Source: UBA7803 sp963822255 (lineage in GTDB: Bacteria > Pseudomonadota > Gammaproteobacteria > Pseudomonadales > Azotimanducaceae). From it: DNA of 64,000 bases. The number at the start of each line of letters is the position of its first letter. The first letter of the stretch is position 1. The notes under the pieces were generated by a model. It did not search any database and had not been told where the DNA came from. It saw only the letters and a program-made list of their open reading frames with translations. Shown in pieces: positions 44,853 to 52,762 of the stretch. The stretch covers positions 661,576-725,575 of the forward strand of contig CAWGGV010000006.1 in NCBI GenBank assembly GCA_963822255.1, given 5' to 3'. The translations under genes were made by a program, and so were the position numbers.

Positions 44853-45935
44853 ATGAAGGCTGCAGTCCTGCGCGAGATCAACAAACCCCTGGAAATCGAA
44901 GACGTCGAGCATGGCGATCCGGGGCCTCGCGAGGTGCTGGTGCGCACGGTCGCTGCCGGTGTGTGTCACTCCGACCTGCACTTTCAGAACGGCTCGTACC
45001 CCTATCCGCTGCCGGCCGTGCTCGGTCACGAGTCCGCGGGGGTGGTCGAGGCGGTGGGCAGGGACGTCACCTACGTGAAGCCCGGCGACCACGTGATCAC
45101 CTGTCTGTCCGCCTTCTGCGGCCACTGCGAGTACTGCCTCACGGGCCACATGTCGCTGTGCCAGGAGCCGGAGCTGCAGCGCACGGGCGATCAGCCGCCG
45201 CGGCTGTCGAAGGGCGGCTCACCGATGGCCCAGTTCCTGAACCTCTCGTCCTTCGCCGAATATATGCTGGTGCACGAGCACGCCATCGCCAAGATTCGTG
45301 AAGACATGCCCATGGACCGGGCCGCGCTCATCGGCTGCGGGGTCACCACCGGCGTCGGCGCGGTGATCCATACCGCCCGGGTCGAGCCGGGCACCACGGT
45401 CGCCGTTATCGGCTGCGGCGGCGTCGGGCTCTCCGCCATCAACGGCGCCGCCATCGCCGGCGCCGCGCGCATCATCGCCGTGGATATGGTGCCGTCGAAG
45501 CTGGAACTGGCCCGCAAGTTCGGCGCCACCGACGTGGTGAACGCGAAAGACGGCGATCCGGTGGAGGCCGTGCGCGAGCTCACCGGCGGCGGCGTGCACT
45601 ACTCGTTCGAAGCCATCGGTCTGAAAATCACCGCCGAGCAGTCCTTCAAGATGCTCGCCCGCGGCGGCGTCGCCACCATCATCGGCATGATTCCGGTGGG
45701 CGTGCACATCGAGCTGCACGGCCCCGAGTTCCTCATGGAGCGCCGTATCCAGGGCTCCAACATGGGGTCAAACCGCTTCCGGGTGGACATGCCGCGGTTC
45801 GTCGAGCTCTATCTGCAGGGCAGGCTGCACCTGGACGACCTGATCTCCCGGCGCATCAAGCTCGAGGACGTGAACGACGGCCTGAAGGCGCTGGAGACCG
45901 CCGAGGTGGCCCGCAGCGTCATCATGTTCGACTAG
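44853..45935 (+). CDS. Zinc-dependent alcohol dehydrogenase
   Basis: Medium-chain zinc alcohol dehydrogenase of 360 residues, close to class III/benzyl-alcohol type. The catalytic zinc ligands are Cys in AGVCHSDLHF and His in VLGHESAGVVE. The structural zinc Cys cluster is CGHCEYCLTGHMSLC. The NAD motif is VIGCGGVGLSAINGA near residue 190. ATG 44853 has GAGAGGC close upstream. Its substrate is unknown, but with the P450, PhyH and acyl-CoA ligase genes it could belong to alcohol oxidation in lipid or hydrocarbon use. It ends before a REP pair. Confidence 0.92.
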   Translation: MKAAVLREINKPLEIEDVEHGDPGPREVLVRTVAAGVCHSDLHFQNGSYPYPLPAVLGHESAGVVEAVGRDVTYVKPGDHVITCLSAFCGHCEYCLTGHMSLCQEPELQRTGDQPPRLSKGGSPMAQFLNLSSFAEYMLVHEHAIAKIREDMPMDRAALIGCGVTTGVGAVIHTARVEPGTTVAVIGCGGVGLSAINGAAIAGAARIIAVDMVPSKLELARKFGATDVVNAKDGDPVEAVRELTGGGVHYSFEAIGLKITAEQSFKMLARGGVATIIGMIPVGVHIELHGPEFLMERRIQGSNMGSNRFRVDMPRFVELYLQGRLHLDDLISRRIKLEDVNDGLKALETAEVARSVIMFD

Positions 45936-45948
45936 GCCATCTTTGTCT

Positions 45949-46006
45949 GTGGGAGCGAGCTCCTGCTCGCGATCTTCTCCGCATCGCGGCCGGGAGGCCG
46001 CTCCCA
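45949..46006. repeat. REP pair between convergent genes
   Basis: One unit of the GTGGGAGCGAGCTCCTGCTC type faces one of the CGCGGCCGGGAGGCCGCTCC type. They lie between the convergent alcohol dehydrogenase and HtrA genes and may terminate both. Confidence 0.85.
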
Positions 46007-46022
46007 CAGAGCCACCACACCG

Positions 46023-47396
46023 TCAGCGGATCGCGATGTAGCCGAACTGCCCCGATCGGTACACCCGAAGCAGTAGCTGGCTGGAATCGGGGTCGGCACT
46101 GTCCCGGAAGTCGGCCAGCCCGCGAACGGAATCACGGTTCACCGCGACGATCACGTCCCCCGGCCGCAGCCCATAGCGCCAGGCTTCGCTGTCCTCGTCC
46201 ACGCTGGTGACCAGCACTCCGGCGCCGAGGCTGGTGTCGTCGTCGTTGCGGAAGTTCTGCAGCCGGGTGCCGGCGAGCCGCGGATCGATGTGGTCACCGG
46301 GCGCCTTCTCCAAGCTGTCTTCGCTCACGTGCAACGTCACCGTCCGCGTCTTGCCCTTGTGCAGCACCTGCATGTGGACGTCCGAGCCGATGAACATGAC
46401 GGCCGTCTGGCTGTGGAAATCGGTGACGCGGCGGATCTGCCGGCCGTCCACCTGCAGGACCACGTCTCCCGGCTCGATGCCGGCCTTGTCGGCGGCGCTG
46501 TCGGGCTCCACTTCCACCACCACCACGCCGTCCTGACGATCGAGCCCGAAGGCATCGGCCAGCTGCACGTTGAGGGGCTGCACGGCGAGCCCCAGATAAC
46601 CGCGTTGCACCTCGCCGTGGGCGATGATCTGGTTCATCACGGCCCGCACCATGTTGGCCGGGATGGCGAAGCCGATGCCGACGTTGCCGCCGGTGGGCGC
46701 GAGGATGGCGGTGTTGAGGCCCACCAGCCGGCCGTTCAGGTTCACCAACGCGCCGCCGGAATTGCCCGGGTTGATGGAGGCGTCGGTCTGAATGAAGTCC
46801 TCGTACCCCTCGATGCCGAGGCCACTGCGACCGAGCGCGCTGACGATGCCGCTGGTGACGGTCTGATTGAGTCCGAACGGGTTGCCGATGGCCACCACGA
46901 AATCGCCGACTCGCAGGTTGGCGGAATCGGCGAAGCCGATCTCCGTCAGATCCTTGGGGTCGACCTTCAGCACCGCCAGATCCACCTCGGGATCATTGCC
47001 GACGAGCTTGGCGTCGAGCGAGCGGCCGTCCGAGAGGGTGACGGTGATTTCGTCTGCGTGTGCCACCACGTGGTTGTTGGTGACGATGTATCCGCGCTTC
47101 GCGTCCACCACCACCCCCGAACCAGCGGCCCGGGTGCGCTTGTACTGGCGCTCGTCGGGGACGTTGAAGAAACGTCGAAAGAACGGGTCCTCCAGCAGAG
47201 GATTTCGCACTTCGACGGTTGCGTAGGTGGCGATGTTCACCACCGCCGGGGTGATCTGTTCGAGCATGGGCGCGAGGCTCGGCACGGCTTCGCCATCCGG
47301 CATTCGAGCCGGCAGCCCCGCGCCCGCCTCGGCCGCCCCAAGCATCGTCATGATCGTCACCGTCACCAGGACCAGGCGCGTCGGGTTCTTCAGCAC
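46023..47396 (-). CDS. DegQ/HtrA-type periplasmic serine protease
   Basis: Trypsin-like protease with two PDZ domains, 457 residues, for periplasmic protein quality control. The signal peptide (VLVTVTIMTMLGAAEAGA) is followed by the protease domain with the triad His in VTNNHVVAHAD, Asp in DPEVDLAVLKV and Ser in INPGNSGGALVNLNG. PDZ1 starts at GYLGLAVQPLNVQLADAF, PDZ2 near LGAGVLVTSVDEDSEAW. The length matches DegQ. It is divergent from the rhodanese gene. The choice between DegP, DegQ and MucD cannot be made. Confidence 0.93.
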   Translation of the reverse strand: MLKNPTRLVLVTVTIMTMLGAAEAGAGLPARMPDGEAVPSLAPMLEQITPAVVNIATYATVEVRNPLLEDPFFRRFFNVPDERQYKRTRAAGSGVVVDAKRGYIVTNNHVVAHADEITVTLSDGRSLDAKLVGNDPEVDLAVLKVDPKDLTEIGFADSANLRVGDFVVAIGNPFGLNQTVTSGIVSALGRSGLGIEGYEDFIQTDASINPGNSGGALVNLNGRLVGLNTAILAPTGGNVGIGFAIPANMVRAVMNQIIAHGEVQRGYLGLAVQPLNVQLADAFGLDRQDGVVVVEVEPDSAADKAGIEPGDVVLQVDGRQIRRVTDFHSQTAVMFIGSDVHMQVLHKGKTRTVTLHVSEDSLEKAPGDHIDPRLAGTRLQNFRNDDDTSLGAGVLVTSVDEDSEAWRYGLRPGDVIVAVNRDSVRGLADFRDSADPDSSQLLLRVYRSGQFGYIAIR

Positions 47397-47521
47397 GTTC
47401 GCTCCATTCGGGAAATGACGTGTTTGAGACCATCAGACCACGCCGACGGTTCGATGAGCCACCGCCTTGACATGCCGCGGCGGCGGCGGAATGCTGCACC
47501 TCCCGCCGCCGGAACTATCTC

Positions 47522-47956
47522 ATGCCCATTGCCAGCATCTTCGAAGCCGTGGAGCGGGCCAAGGCCCACATCGAAAACCTGGGGGTCGAGGACCTCGCTC
47601 GCGAGCTGGACGCCGGCACCGACCTGCTCCTCATCGACATCCGTGAGATTCAGGAACGGGTGGACCTGGGCACCATCCCCGGCGCGGTTCACGTGCCCCG
47701 GGGCATGCTCGAGTTCTGGGCGGACCCGAGCAGCCGCTATTACCGCGATTATTTTCAGGAAGGCCGCCGCACGGTGCTGTTCTGCGCCGGCGGCGGCCGC
47801 TCGGCGCTGGCCGCCCGGGCACTCGAGGAGATGGGCTTCGCCGACGTGGCGCATCTGGAACCCGGCTTCGCCGGCTGGCAACGGTCCGGCCGGCCGGTGG
47901 AGGACGTGAGCGCCACCAGCCGCTGGGTACGCCGGGAGACGAGCTCAAGCGGCTAG
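47522..47956 (+). CDS. Rhodanese-like domain protein
   Basis: Single-domain sulfurtransferase of 144 residues. The substrate-binding loop is CAGGGRS with the catalytic Cys in VLFCAGGGRSALAARAL. DLLLIDIREIQERVDLGTIP gives the conserved D-x-R motif, and PGAVHVPRGMLEFWADP follows. It could carry persulfide sulfur, but its partner is unknown. The stop at 47954-47956 is followed one base later by the ATG of a parD remnant, so the downstream DNA has been rearranged right to the end of this gene. Confidence 0.88.
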   Translation: MPIASIFEAVERAKAHIENLGVEDLARELDAGTDLLLIDIREIQERVDLGTIPGAVHVPRGMLEFWADPSSRYYRDYFQEGRRTVLFCAGGGRSALAARALEEMGFADVAHLEPGFAGWQRSGRPVEDVSATSRWVRRETSSSG

Positions 47957-47957
47957 T

Positions 47958-48080
47958 ATGATCACCCGTGCAGACAGTGGACACAGCGAGTACATCCGCG
48001 ACCTGGTGCGGCGTGATCAGGCTCGGTCAGCTCGCTTCGACACGCTCAAGCGAGCGATCGAAGAGGGGCTCGACCCAGTA
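47958..48080 (+). pseudogene. ParD antitoxin remnant (C-terminal part only)
   Basis: The frame from 47958 encodes a segment starting GHSEYIRDLVRRDQ and ending LKRAIEEGLD, which matches the C-terminal half of ParD/CC2985-family antitoxins. The N-terminal ribbon-helix-helix strand is missing, and the end is cut at about 48080, where the sequence joins the truncated 3' end of a GST gene on the other strand. No ParE toxin gene is nearby. It cannot make a working antitoxin. Most likely it is a scar of a lost toxin-antitoxin module. Confidence 0.7.
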
Positions 48081-48540
48081 AGAATTGGCTCTCGCGCAAT
48101 GTGCGCTCCACAACATCCAGTGCACGGTATCCGGTCGCGTACCATCCTTCCCAATCGGCTTCGGTTGCTGGCATGAAGGCGGGATAGCGCTTCAGCAAGC
48201 GGGTGCGTCCGAGCACCTTGTCGATGTTGCTTTGCTCGAAAGAAAACCATTGAACAACGCGCGTTCTGCCGAGTCTGTCCGTCGGCATCAACGGGGTTTC
48301 CTCTGTAAGCCAGTACAGGATGGCGTTCGACTCCCTTAGAAACGTCCCGTCCTCAAGCTCGAGCACGGGAATCTGCCCCATGGGGTTCTTGTCCAGGAAC
48401 TCAGGGCGGACGTTTTCGCCGCAAAGTAGATCAACCTCCTCGTAGTCCACGGTGAGTCCTAGATGAGCGAGAGCGAGACGTATCTCGTAGCCGTTGCCGG
48501 AGACGGGGAAATCGAAGAGTCGCGTGGGACGGGGGATCAA
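48080..48540 (-). pseudogene. Glutathione S-transferase, 3' truncated
   Basis: The thioredoxin-like N-terminal domain (TRLFDFPVSGNGYEIRLALA, NPMGQIPVLELEDGTFLRES) and the first part of the helical domain (LKRYPAFMPATEADWEGWYA) are well conserved. The sequence runs to ERTLRESQFLLGR and then stops matching: the remaining residues (APLRSLA) are antisense parD sequence. About 50-60 C-terminal residues are lost, including the helices that complete the substrate pocket. A start at TTG 48540 is assumed. The frame is open to 48672 but the upstream part has no family match. A deletion junction at about 48080 explains both broken genes. Confidence 0.75.
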
Positions 48541-48730
48541 GAAATGAGCCTCGCCGCAGGGTGATGAAAAGTAGCCGAGTGGGTTGCAGGTTGTCCAGTT
48601 GTACGACCGCTGGGGGTCGACGACCACCAGTGGAACGCTGCGCTGCAGCAGGCCGTCGCCGAATGGTCGCATAGCATCAATGGCTCGATCACAGCAGGTT
48701 CCACTGCCCGCTCGCCGGGCCCAACGGCGA

Positions 48731-49132
48731 TTACGGCTCGAAAGCCTTCGAGTGCTGCTTTCCCGAGTCGCCGATCTCGTCCCACGCTGCTTTTGAGCCT
48801 ACCCAGACATGGTGGGCGACGCGGAGATCCGCACCGCCTTCCGAGATCAATCCAGCGGGAACAAACATGCGCGATTCGTCGTTGGCGCCGGGCAGCGGCG
48901 AGCCGCACACCTGGCAAAACCGTGCCTGCCAATCCGCATGCGGCTTCTGCCAGTTGGCAATTTTCTCCTGACCTCGTACCCATCGAAATTCATCGTTTTC
49001 GACGATCACCACCGCGATGCCGTTGCTGCCGGTGTATCGCCGACAGATCGAACAATGGCACACGAATACATCCGAGATCGCCGCACTGACCTCGAACGCA
49101 ACCGCACCACAGTTGCATTCTCCTCGTGGCAT
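48731..49132 (-). CDS. GFA-family (glutathione-dependent formaldehyde-activating-like) protein
   Basis: Small zinc protein of 133 residues of the GFA/CENP-V family. Zinc ligands are visible in GECNCGAVAFEV, FVCHCSICRRYTGSNG and RFCQVCGSPLPG. Members bind glutathione adducts or act as dehalogenases, but most functions are unproven. It lies in a patch whose base composition looks lower in GC than the flanks, beside a truncated GST gene, which suggests transfer as a group. It starts at ATG 49132; no clear partner gene is seen. Confidence 0.85.
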   Translation of the reverse strand: MPRGECNCGAVAFEVSAAISDVFVCHCSICRRYTGSNGIAVVIVENDEFRWVRGQEKIANWQKPHADWQARFCQVCGSPLPGANDESRMFVPAGLISEGGADLRVAHHVWVGSKAAWDEIGDSGKQHSKAFEP

Positions 49133-49179
49133 CGACCCTCCTCAGGCGAAGCGAATGGGTGCGCAGCGAGCGGAACCAG

Positions 49180-49644
49180 TTAGGGATGATTGCCCGGCGC
49201 CAATTGGTCTACGTATTCAGCGAACTGTTCATGGAACGAGGAACGGCGCCTCGACCAGTATTTCTGTCCTCCGGGGAGGGACAGCATTCGCTGCATCATG
49301 CGTCCCCAGCGCTCTTGAGAGAGCTCTTCGCCATACTCCAGATTGTGCAGATAGTAGCTCTCCATCAGCGAAAGATAGGCGTCCATCACGAGATAGCCTC
49401 GATCGAGCTCGTCTCGAGACAGGGACTCTGGATCACGCAGCATGCAGGTGAAGGTTTTGTACAGCTCGGGTTCTCGCGCCAGCGCGAGCCAGTAGTCCGA
49501 AATGGCGGTTGCCGCCTGCGCATACATGCTCCGGTGCGTGGAAATGGTGCTCTGCTTAACCTGGAGCGCGAGATAGATCAGCGTGGCGATGACTGCAACA
49601 CCGCCAACTACTTCACCGATCGCGCCGAAATCCTCGATGGTCAC
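49180..49644 (-). CDS. Membrane-anchored hypothetical protein
   Basis: A 154-residue protein with one N-terminal membrane helix (FGAIGEVVGGVAVIATLIYLALQ when read from residue 6, in overlapping parts) followed by a soluble helical domain. The pattern of a GAIGEVVG..A.IATLIYLA.Q helix followed by about 120 residues is common among uncharacterised proteins of marine and soil gammaproteobacteria. No catalytic motif is seen. It follows the methyltransferase gene by 15 bases on the same strand, so they may be co-transcribed. Function unknown. Confidence 0.7.
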   Translation of the reverse strand: MTIEDFGAIGEVVGGVAVIATLIYLALQVKQSTISTHRSMYAQAATAISDYWLALAREPELYKTFTCMLRDPESLSRDELDRGYLVMDAYLSLMESYYLHNLEYGEELSQERWGRMMQRMLSLPGGQKYWSRRRSSFHEQFAEYVDQLAPGNHP

Positions 49645-49659
49645 AGACGATTACCGATG

Positions 49660-50457
49660 TCAGGCGATGGCCTCGAACAGCACACGCGCATCTTCCCACG
49701 GACGTGGCGGCCGATCCTCGTCAAAAGACCGAACCCGCACGGTCTCGAAGCCAGCAATCCTGAGCATCAGCTCGATTTCCTTGCGGAAGTACAAATTGAT
49801 GTCGATCGCGTTCGTTTCGACGGCTACTTCCTCGCCGTCACGATACTGACTTACGCGGATCTCCAGTGTCGTCGTTTGCTCCAGCGGATCGAAGTCGATC
49901 TGCCGTGTGCGGATCTCCAGCTCCGTGCCGTCACTGGCCAGACGCCGGTCACCGCGTCTCGGCCACGGCCTCGGCAGTTCAGGTCGCTCGACCCAAGCAT
50001 TCCAGACACCCGGGGTTTCCCGATTCAGCAGGTAATGATCCATGGCCAGAAGACCCCCAGGCTGCAGATGCTGGTGGAGTCGTGTCAGCCCTTGCAGATC
50101 CTGCTCGCGGCTTCCGCCCAGACCGAACGCACCGCAAACGATGATCGTCCGGTACCGTCTGGGTAGATGCAAATCGTGCATCGCCTGCGGATACAGACTG
50201 GTACGCAACCGCTCCAGCCGAACCAGCTTGCCGCACCATTCGAGCATGTCTGGCGACGCGTCGCTTCCGTCGGCGTCGAGCCCCTGACGCAGGTAGGGCA
50301 ACAGCAGTCGGCCGGTGCCGCACCCTGCATCCAACACGGGCCCACCGGAGCGCTGAATCAGGCGCCGAAAGACGTCGATGTCCTCGCCACCCCGATTGAA
50401 CTCAGCCCACCATCGCGCCACCAGGCCGTAGTGCCATGTTCGCGTCGGTTGGCTCAT
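49660..50457 (-). CDS. Class I SAM-dependent methyltransferase
   Basis: A methyltransferase of about 265 residues. Motif I is GPVLDAGCGTGRLLLPYLR near residue 45, the acidic residue after strand 2 is in GSDASPDMLEWC, and motif IV-like IIVCGAFGLGG and post-motif LQPGGLLAMDHYLL follow. The start MSQPTRTWHYGL at 50457 is preferred to an ATG five codons upstream. The substrate is unknown. It lies at the edge of the patch that also holds the GFA gene and the broken GST and parD genes. Confidence 0.85.
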   Translation of the reverse strand: MSQPTRTWHYGLVARWWAEFNRGGEDIDVFRRLIQRSGGPVLDAGCGTGRLLLPYLRQGLDADGSDASPDMLEWCGKLVRLERLRTSLYPQAMHDLHLPRRYRTIIVCGAFGLGGSREQDLQGLTRLHQHLQPGGLLAMDHYLLNRETPGVWNAWVERPELPRPWPRRGDRRLASDGTELEIRTRQIDFDPLEQTTTLEIRVSQYRDGEEVAVETNAIDINLYFRKEIELMLRIAGFETVRVRSFDEDRPPRPWEDARVLFEAIA

Positions 50458-50514
50458 AAAATCGCGCGGCATTGGAATCGAAGGCGATGATACCGCGTCT
50501 CGCGCACCCCGCGT

Positions 50515-52542
50515 TCAGCGCTCCTCGCGCTCCGCGCCCCAGCTTTCCCGGACCATGGCCATCGCCTGCTCCAGCTCGTCGGGGGGAATCGTCGGCGTCC
50601 CCACCCGCTGCAGCGGCTCCGAATGGAAGATGTACAGTCGCGACGCGAAGTCGATGAACGGCAGCGAAGCTTCGCCGTTCCGCTCGCCGTGGCCGTGGGT
50701 GGAGACCTCCACACCATTGCCCCAGTTCTGTCCGCTGTCATTGTTGGGATTGAAGAAGTACACGCGCATCACCCGGGTCTGATCCAGCGCCACCCGCAGG
50801 ATCGTGATGGCGTGCCAGCCGATGAAGCGCGCGGCGCTGTCGGTGACGGCGATACCCGCAGGCTGAGGATGGATCACCGGCTGGTTGCCGTTGTGGAGGG
50901 GGTGGTAGGCCGCCCAGAATCGCGCCAGAAAATCCGCCAGGTTCAGCAGCGCGCCGTCGTTCACGTCCACGGCGATGTTGAACTCGCCGCCCACCCACCA
51001 GCCGTGGAGCTCACGGTTGATCCAGCGGTGCGGGTCCTCGCCTCGGCCGGCACAGCGCCGCCCCATCTCTTCGTACACGCCGTTCAGCAGCGGGACCAGG
51101 ACCACCGACACGGGGTCCACGTCCATGAGGAACAGGGGAGGCTCCGCTGCGCGGGCTGCAGCGCCGGAAATCGGCTGACCCTCGAACGTCAGCACGACGT
51201 CGTCGAAGGCTGCCGCCTGGGCCACCAGATACAGCAGGTAGTCCGGATCCGAATACGCCCACATGGAGAGCGCCCGCGCCGACTGGCAGGTGGGGTTGTT
51301 GCCCTGCCCCACACCGAGCGGCTGCCCGAGCAGACTGATCACCCCCGCCAGCAACACGGTGCGCGGCTCGACGGCTGAGCCGAACGCCGCTTCCAGCCGG
51401 GCTGCGGTGGCCGGCGCGAGCACCATGGTGCTCTGGCGCCACAGCGCCGGCCCCACCGGGGGCACGTACAGGACGCCGCGCTCCAGCATGAGCGCGAGGC
51501 CGTAAACGGTCTGACTGGTGGCCGGGCCGATGATCTCCCGGATCAGGTGGTGAATGAGATCCTGATAGCAGCGCAGGCAGTCGATGCCGGTGCTGGATAG
51601 CCCGAGGGCGGCAGGCAGAACCTGGGCTTCCCCGTGATCCACCAGCCAGCGCAGGAACACGGCGTGATAATCCGACACCAGACCTGTGTCGTGCATGGCC
51701 CGGGCGAACCCGCTCGCCTCCTGAGCCAGCACGGTACCGTCCATGCCGGCCAGCCGTTCCCGGTACACGGGCAGTCCCGGGTCCTCGCGACAGCCGATGG
51801 TGGGGCCGAACGCGGCGCTCACCAGCCGGTCGGCGCCCAGCGCGCTTTCCCCCGCATCCCGCCCCGCTGCCTGCACGGCCATCGCGATCTGGCCGATCAT
51901 CGCCTTCACCTGATTCACCTGAATGGGTCGCTGGGCGAGGATGCGCCAGATCTCCTCGATGAGCTTGCCGAGGATGTCGTCGAGCCCGACGTTTTCCTTC
52001 AGATACAGGAACTGCGCGTCCACCACCGGCCCGAGGGCGTCGTCCCGGGACCGCTCGGCCTCACCGCCGGCGGTGAGAAATCGGTTCAGGTTCAGCGCCA
52101 ACACCTGGGTGAGAAAGTGGCGGGCCTGATCCGGCACCATGCCGGGGTGGTACAGATCGCCGTTGGCCACCGCCAGCAGCCGGATCTCGCTGACCATCTC
52201 GAGGACGGCGGTGCGGGGCTCTTCGCCGGTCAGGGTGTTGCCCACCAGGCTCGGCGACAAGACCGACGGCACCGCCCAATCGGTGCCCAGGAACAACCCG
52301 CCGGCTTCCATCTCGCCCATGCGCTCATAGAGGAACGCTCGGCCGCCCGGCTCCTGCAGCAGGCGCCGGCTGACGTCGAGCACCTGGTCGCGGTAACGGG
52401 ACTTGGCGAACGGCCGCGCCGCCGTGAGCCTGGCCGCCGCGCGGGTAAACGACTCCCGGAGCCGGTCATCGACCGCCGACGAAGGGATCTGCACGTGAGA
52501 GCTGGAGATGCCCATTCCTCCGGGGTTGAACTGCCGTGACAC
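50515..52542 (-). CDS. Large uncharacterised protein with papain-like Cys-His-Asn pattern
   Basis: A 675-residue protein of no recognised family. It has no signal peptide or clear membrane helix. The C-terminal third carries three segments arranged like a cysteine peptidase: GVGQGNNPTCQSARALSMWA (Gln413 and Cys419, spaced as in papain 19/25), GWHAITILRV (His577) and YFFNPNNDSGQNWG (Asn598). The spacing Cys-158-His-21-Asn is close to the papain order. The N-terminal 400 residues look helical. A peptidase, amidase or transglutaminase-like activity is an inference. The divergent gene 220 bases away encodes an ATP-grasp ligase, a pairing that could link bond formation with bond cleavage. Confidence 0.75.
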   Translation of the reverse strand: MSRQFNPGGMGISSSHVQIPSSAVDDRLRESFTRAAARLTAARPFAKSRYRDQVLDVSRRLLQEPGGRAFLYERMGEMEAGGLFLGTDWAVPSVLSPSLVGNTLTGEEPRTAVLEMVSEIRLLAVANGDLYHPGMVPDQARHFLTQVLALNLNRFLTAGGEAERSRDDALGPVVDAQFLYLKENVGLDDILGKLIEEIWRILAQRPIQVNQVKAMIGQIAMAVQAAGRDAGESALGADRLVSAAFGPTIGCREDPGLPVYRERLAGMDGTVLAQEASGFARAMHDTGLVSDYHAVFLRWLVDHGEAQVLPAALGLSSTGIDCLRCYQDLIHHLIREIIGPATSQTVYGLALMLERGVLYVPPVGPALWRQSTMVLAPATAARLEAAFGSAVEPRTVLLAGVISLLGQPLGVGQGNNPTCQSARALSMWAYSDPDYLLYLVAQAAAFDDVVLTFEGQPISGAAARAAEPPLFLMDVDPVSVVLVPLLNGVYEEMGRRCAGRGEDPHRWINRELHGWWVGGEFNIAVDVNDGALLNLADFLARFWAAYHPLHNGNQPVIHPQPAGIAVTDSAARFIGWHAITILRVALDQTRVMRVYFFNPNNDSGQNWGNGVEVSTHGHGERNGEASLPFIDFASRLYIFHSEPLQRVGTPTIPPDELEQAMAMVRESWGAEREER

Positions 52543-52654
52543 CTTCGGACGCGCTCCCGTCGCGGGATGCGAGCTCCGTGGACGTGTCCGCCGCGAGTAT
52601 AGCGCAGCAACCTCGAGCGTATCGAAAGCAGCGGAATTTAATTTAGACTACTAA

Positions 52655-52682
52655 TTGATTGAGAAAAGCAGGTCGGTAAAAT
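52655..52682 (+). promoter_or_regulatory. Sigma-70-type promoter of the ATP-grasp gene
   Basis: TTGATT (52655-52660) and TAAAAT (52677-52682) are spaced by 16 bases in an AT-rich island that stands out from the GC-rich surroundings. Transcription would start near 52690 and leave a leader of about 70 bases. Confidence 0.5.
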
Positions 52683-52735
52683 ATTCCGCCAAACGGCCGG
52701 ACTTCCCTTCTATCGCCACTTCTAATATCGTAGTG

Positions 52736-52751
52736 CTCTAAACGATTAGAG
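52736..52751. promoter_or_regulatory. Inverted repeat in the ATP-grasp leader
   Basis: CTCTAA-acga-TTAGAG is a perfect 6-bp inverted repeat that ends 11 bases before ATG 52763 and overlaps the ribosome site region. It could be an operator or a small hairpin that limits translation. Confidence 0.4.
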
Positions 52752-52762
52752 AGGTCTCGGCA

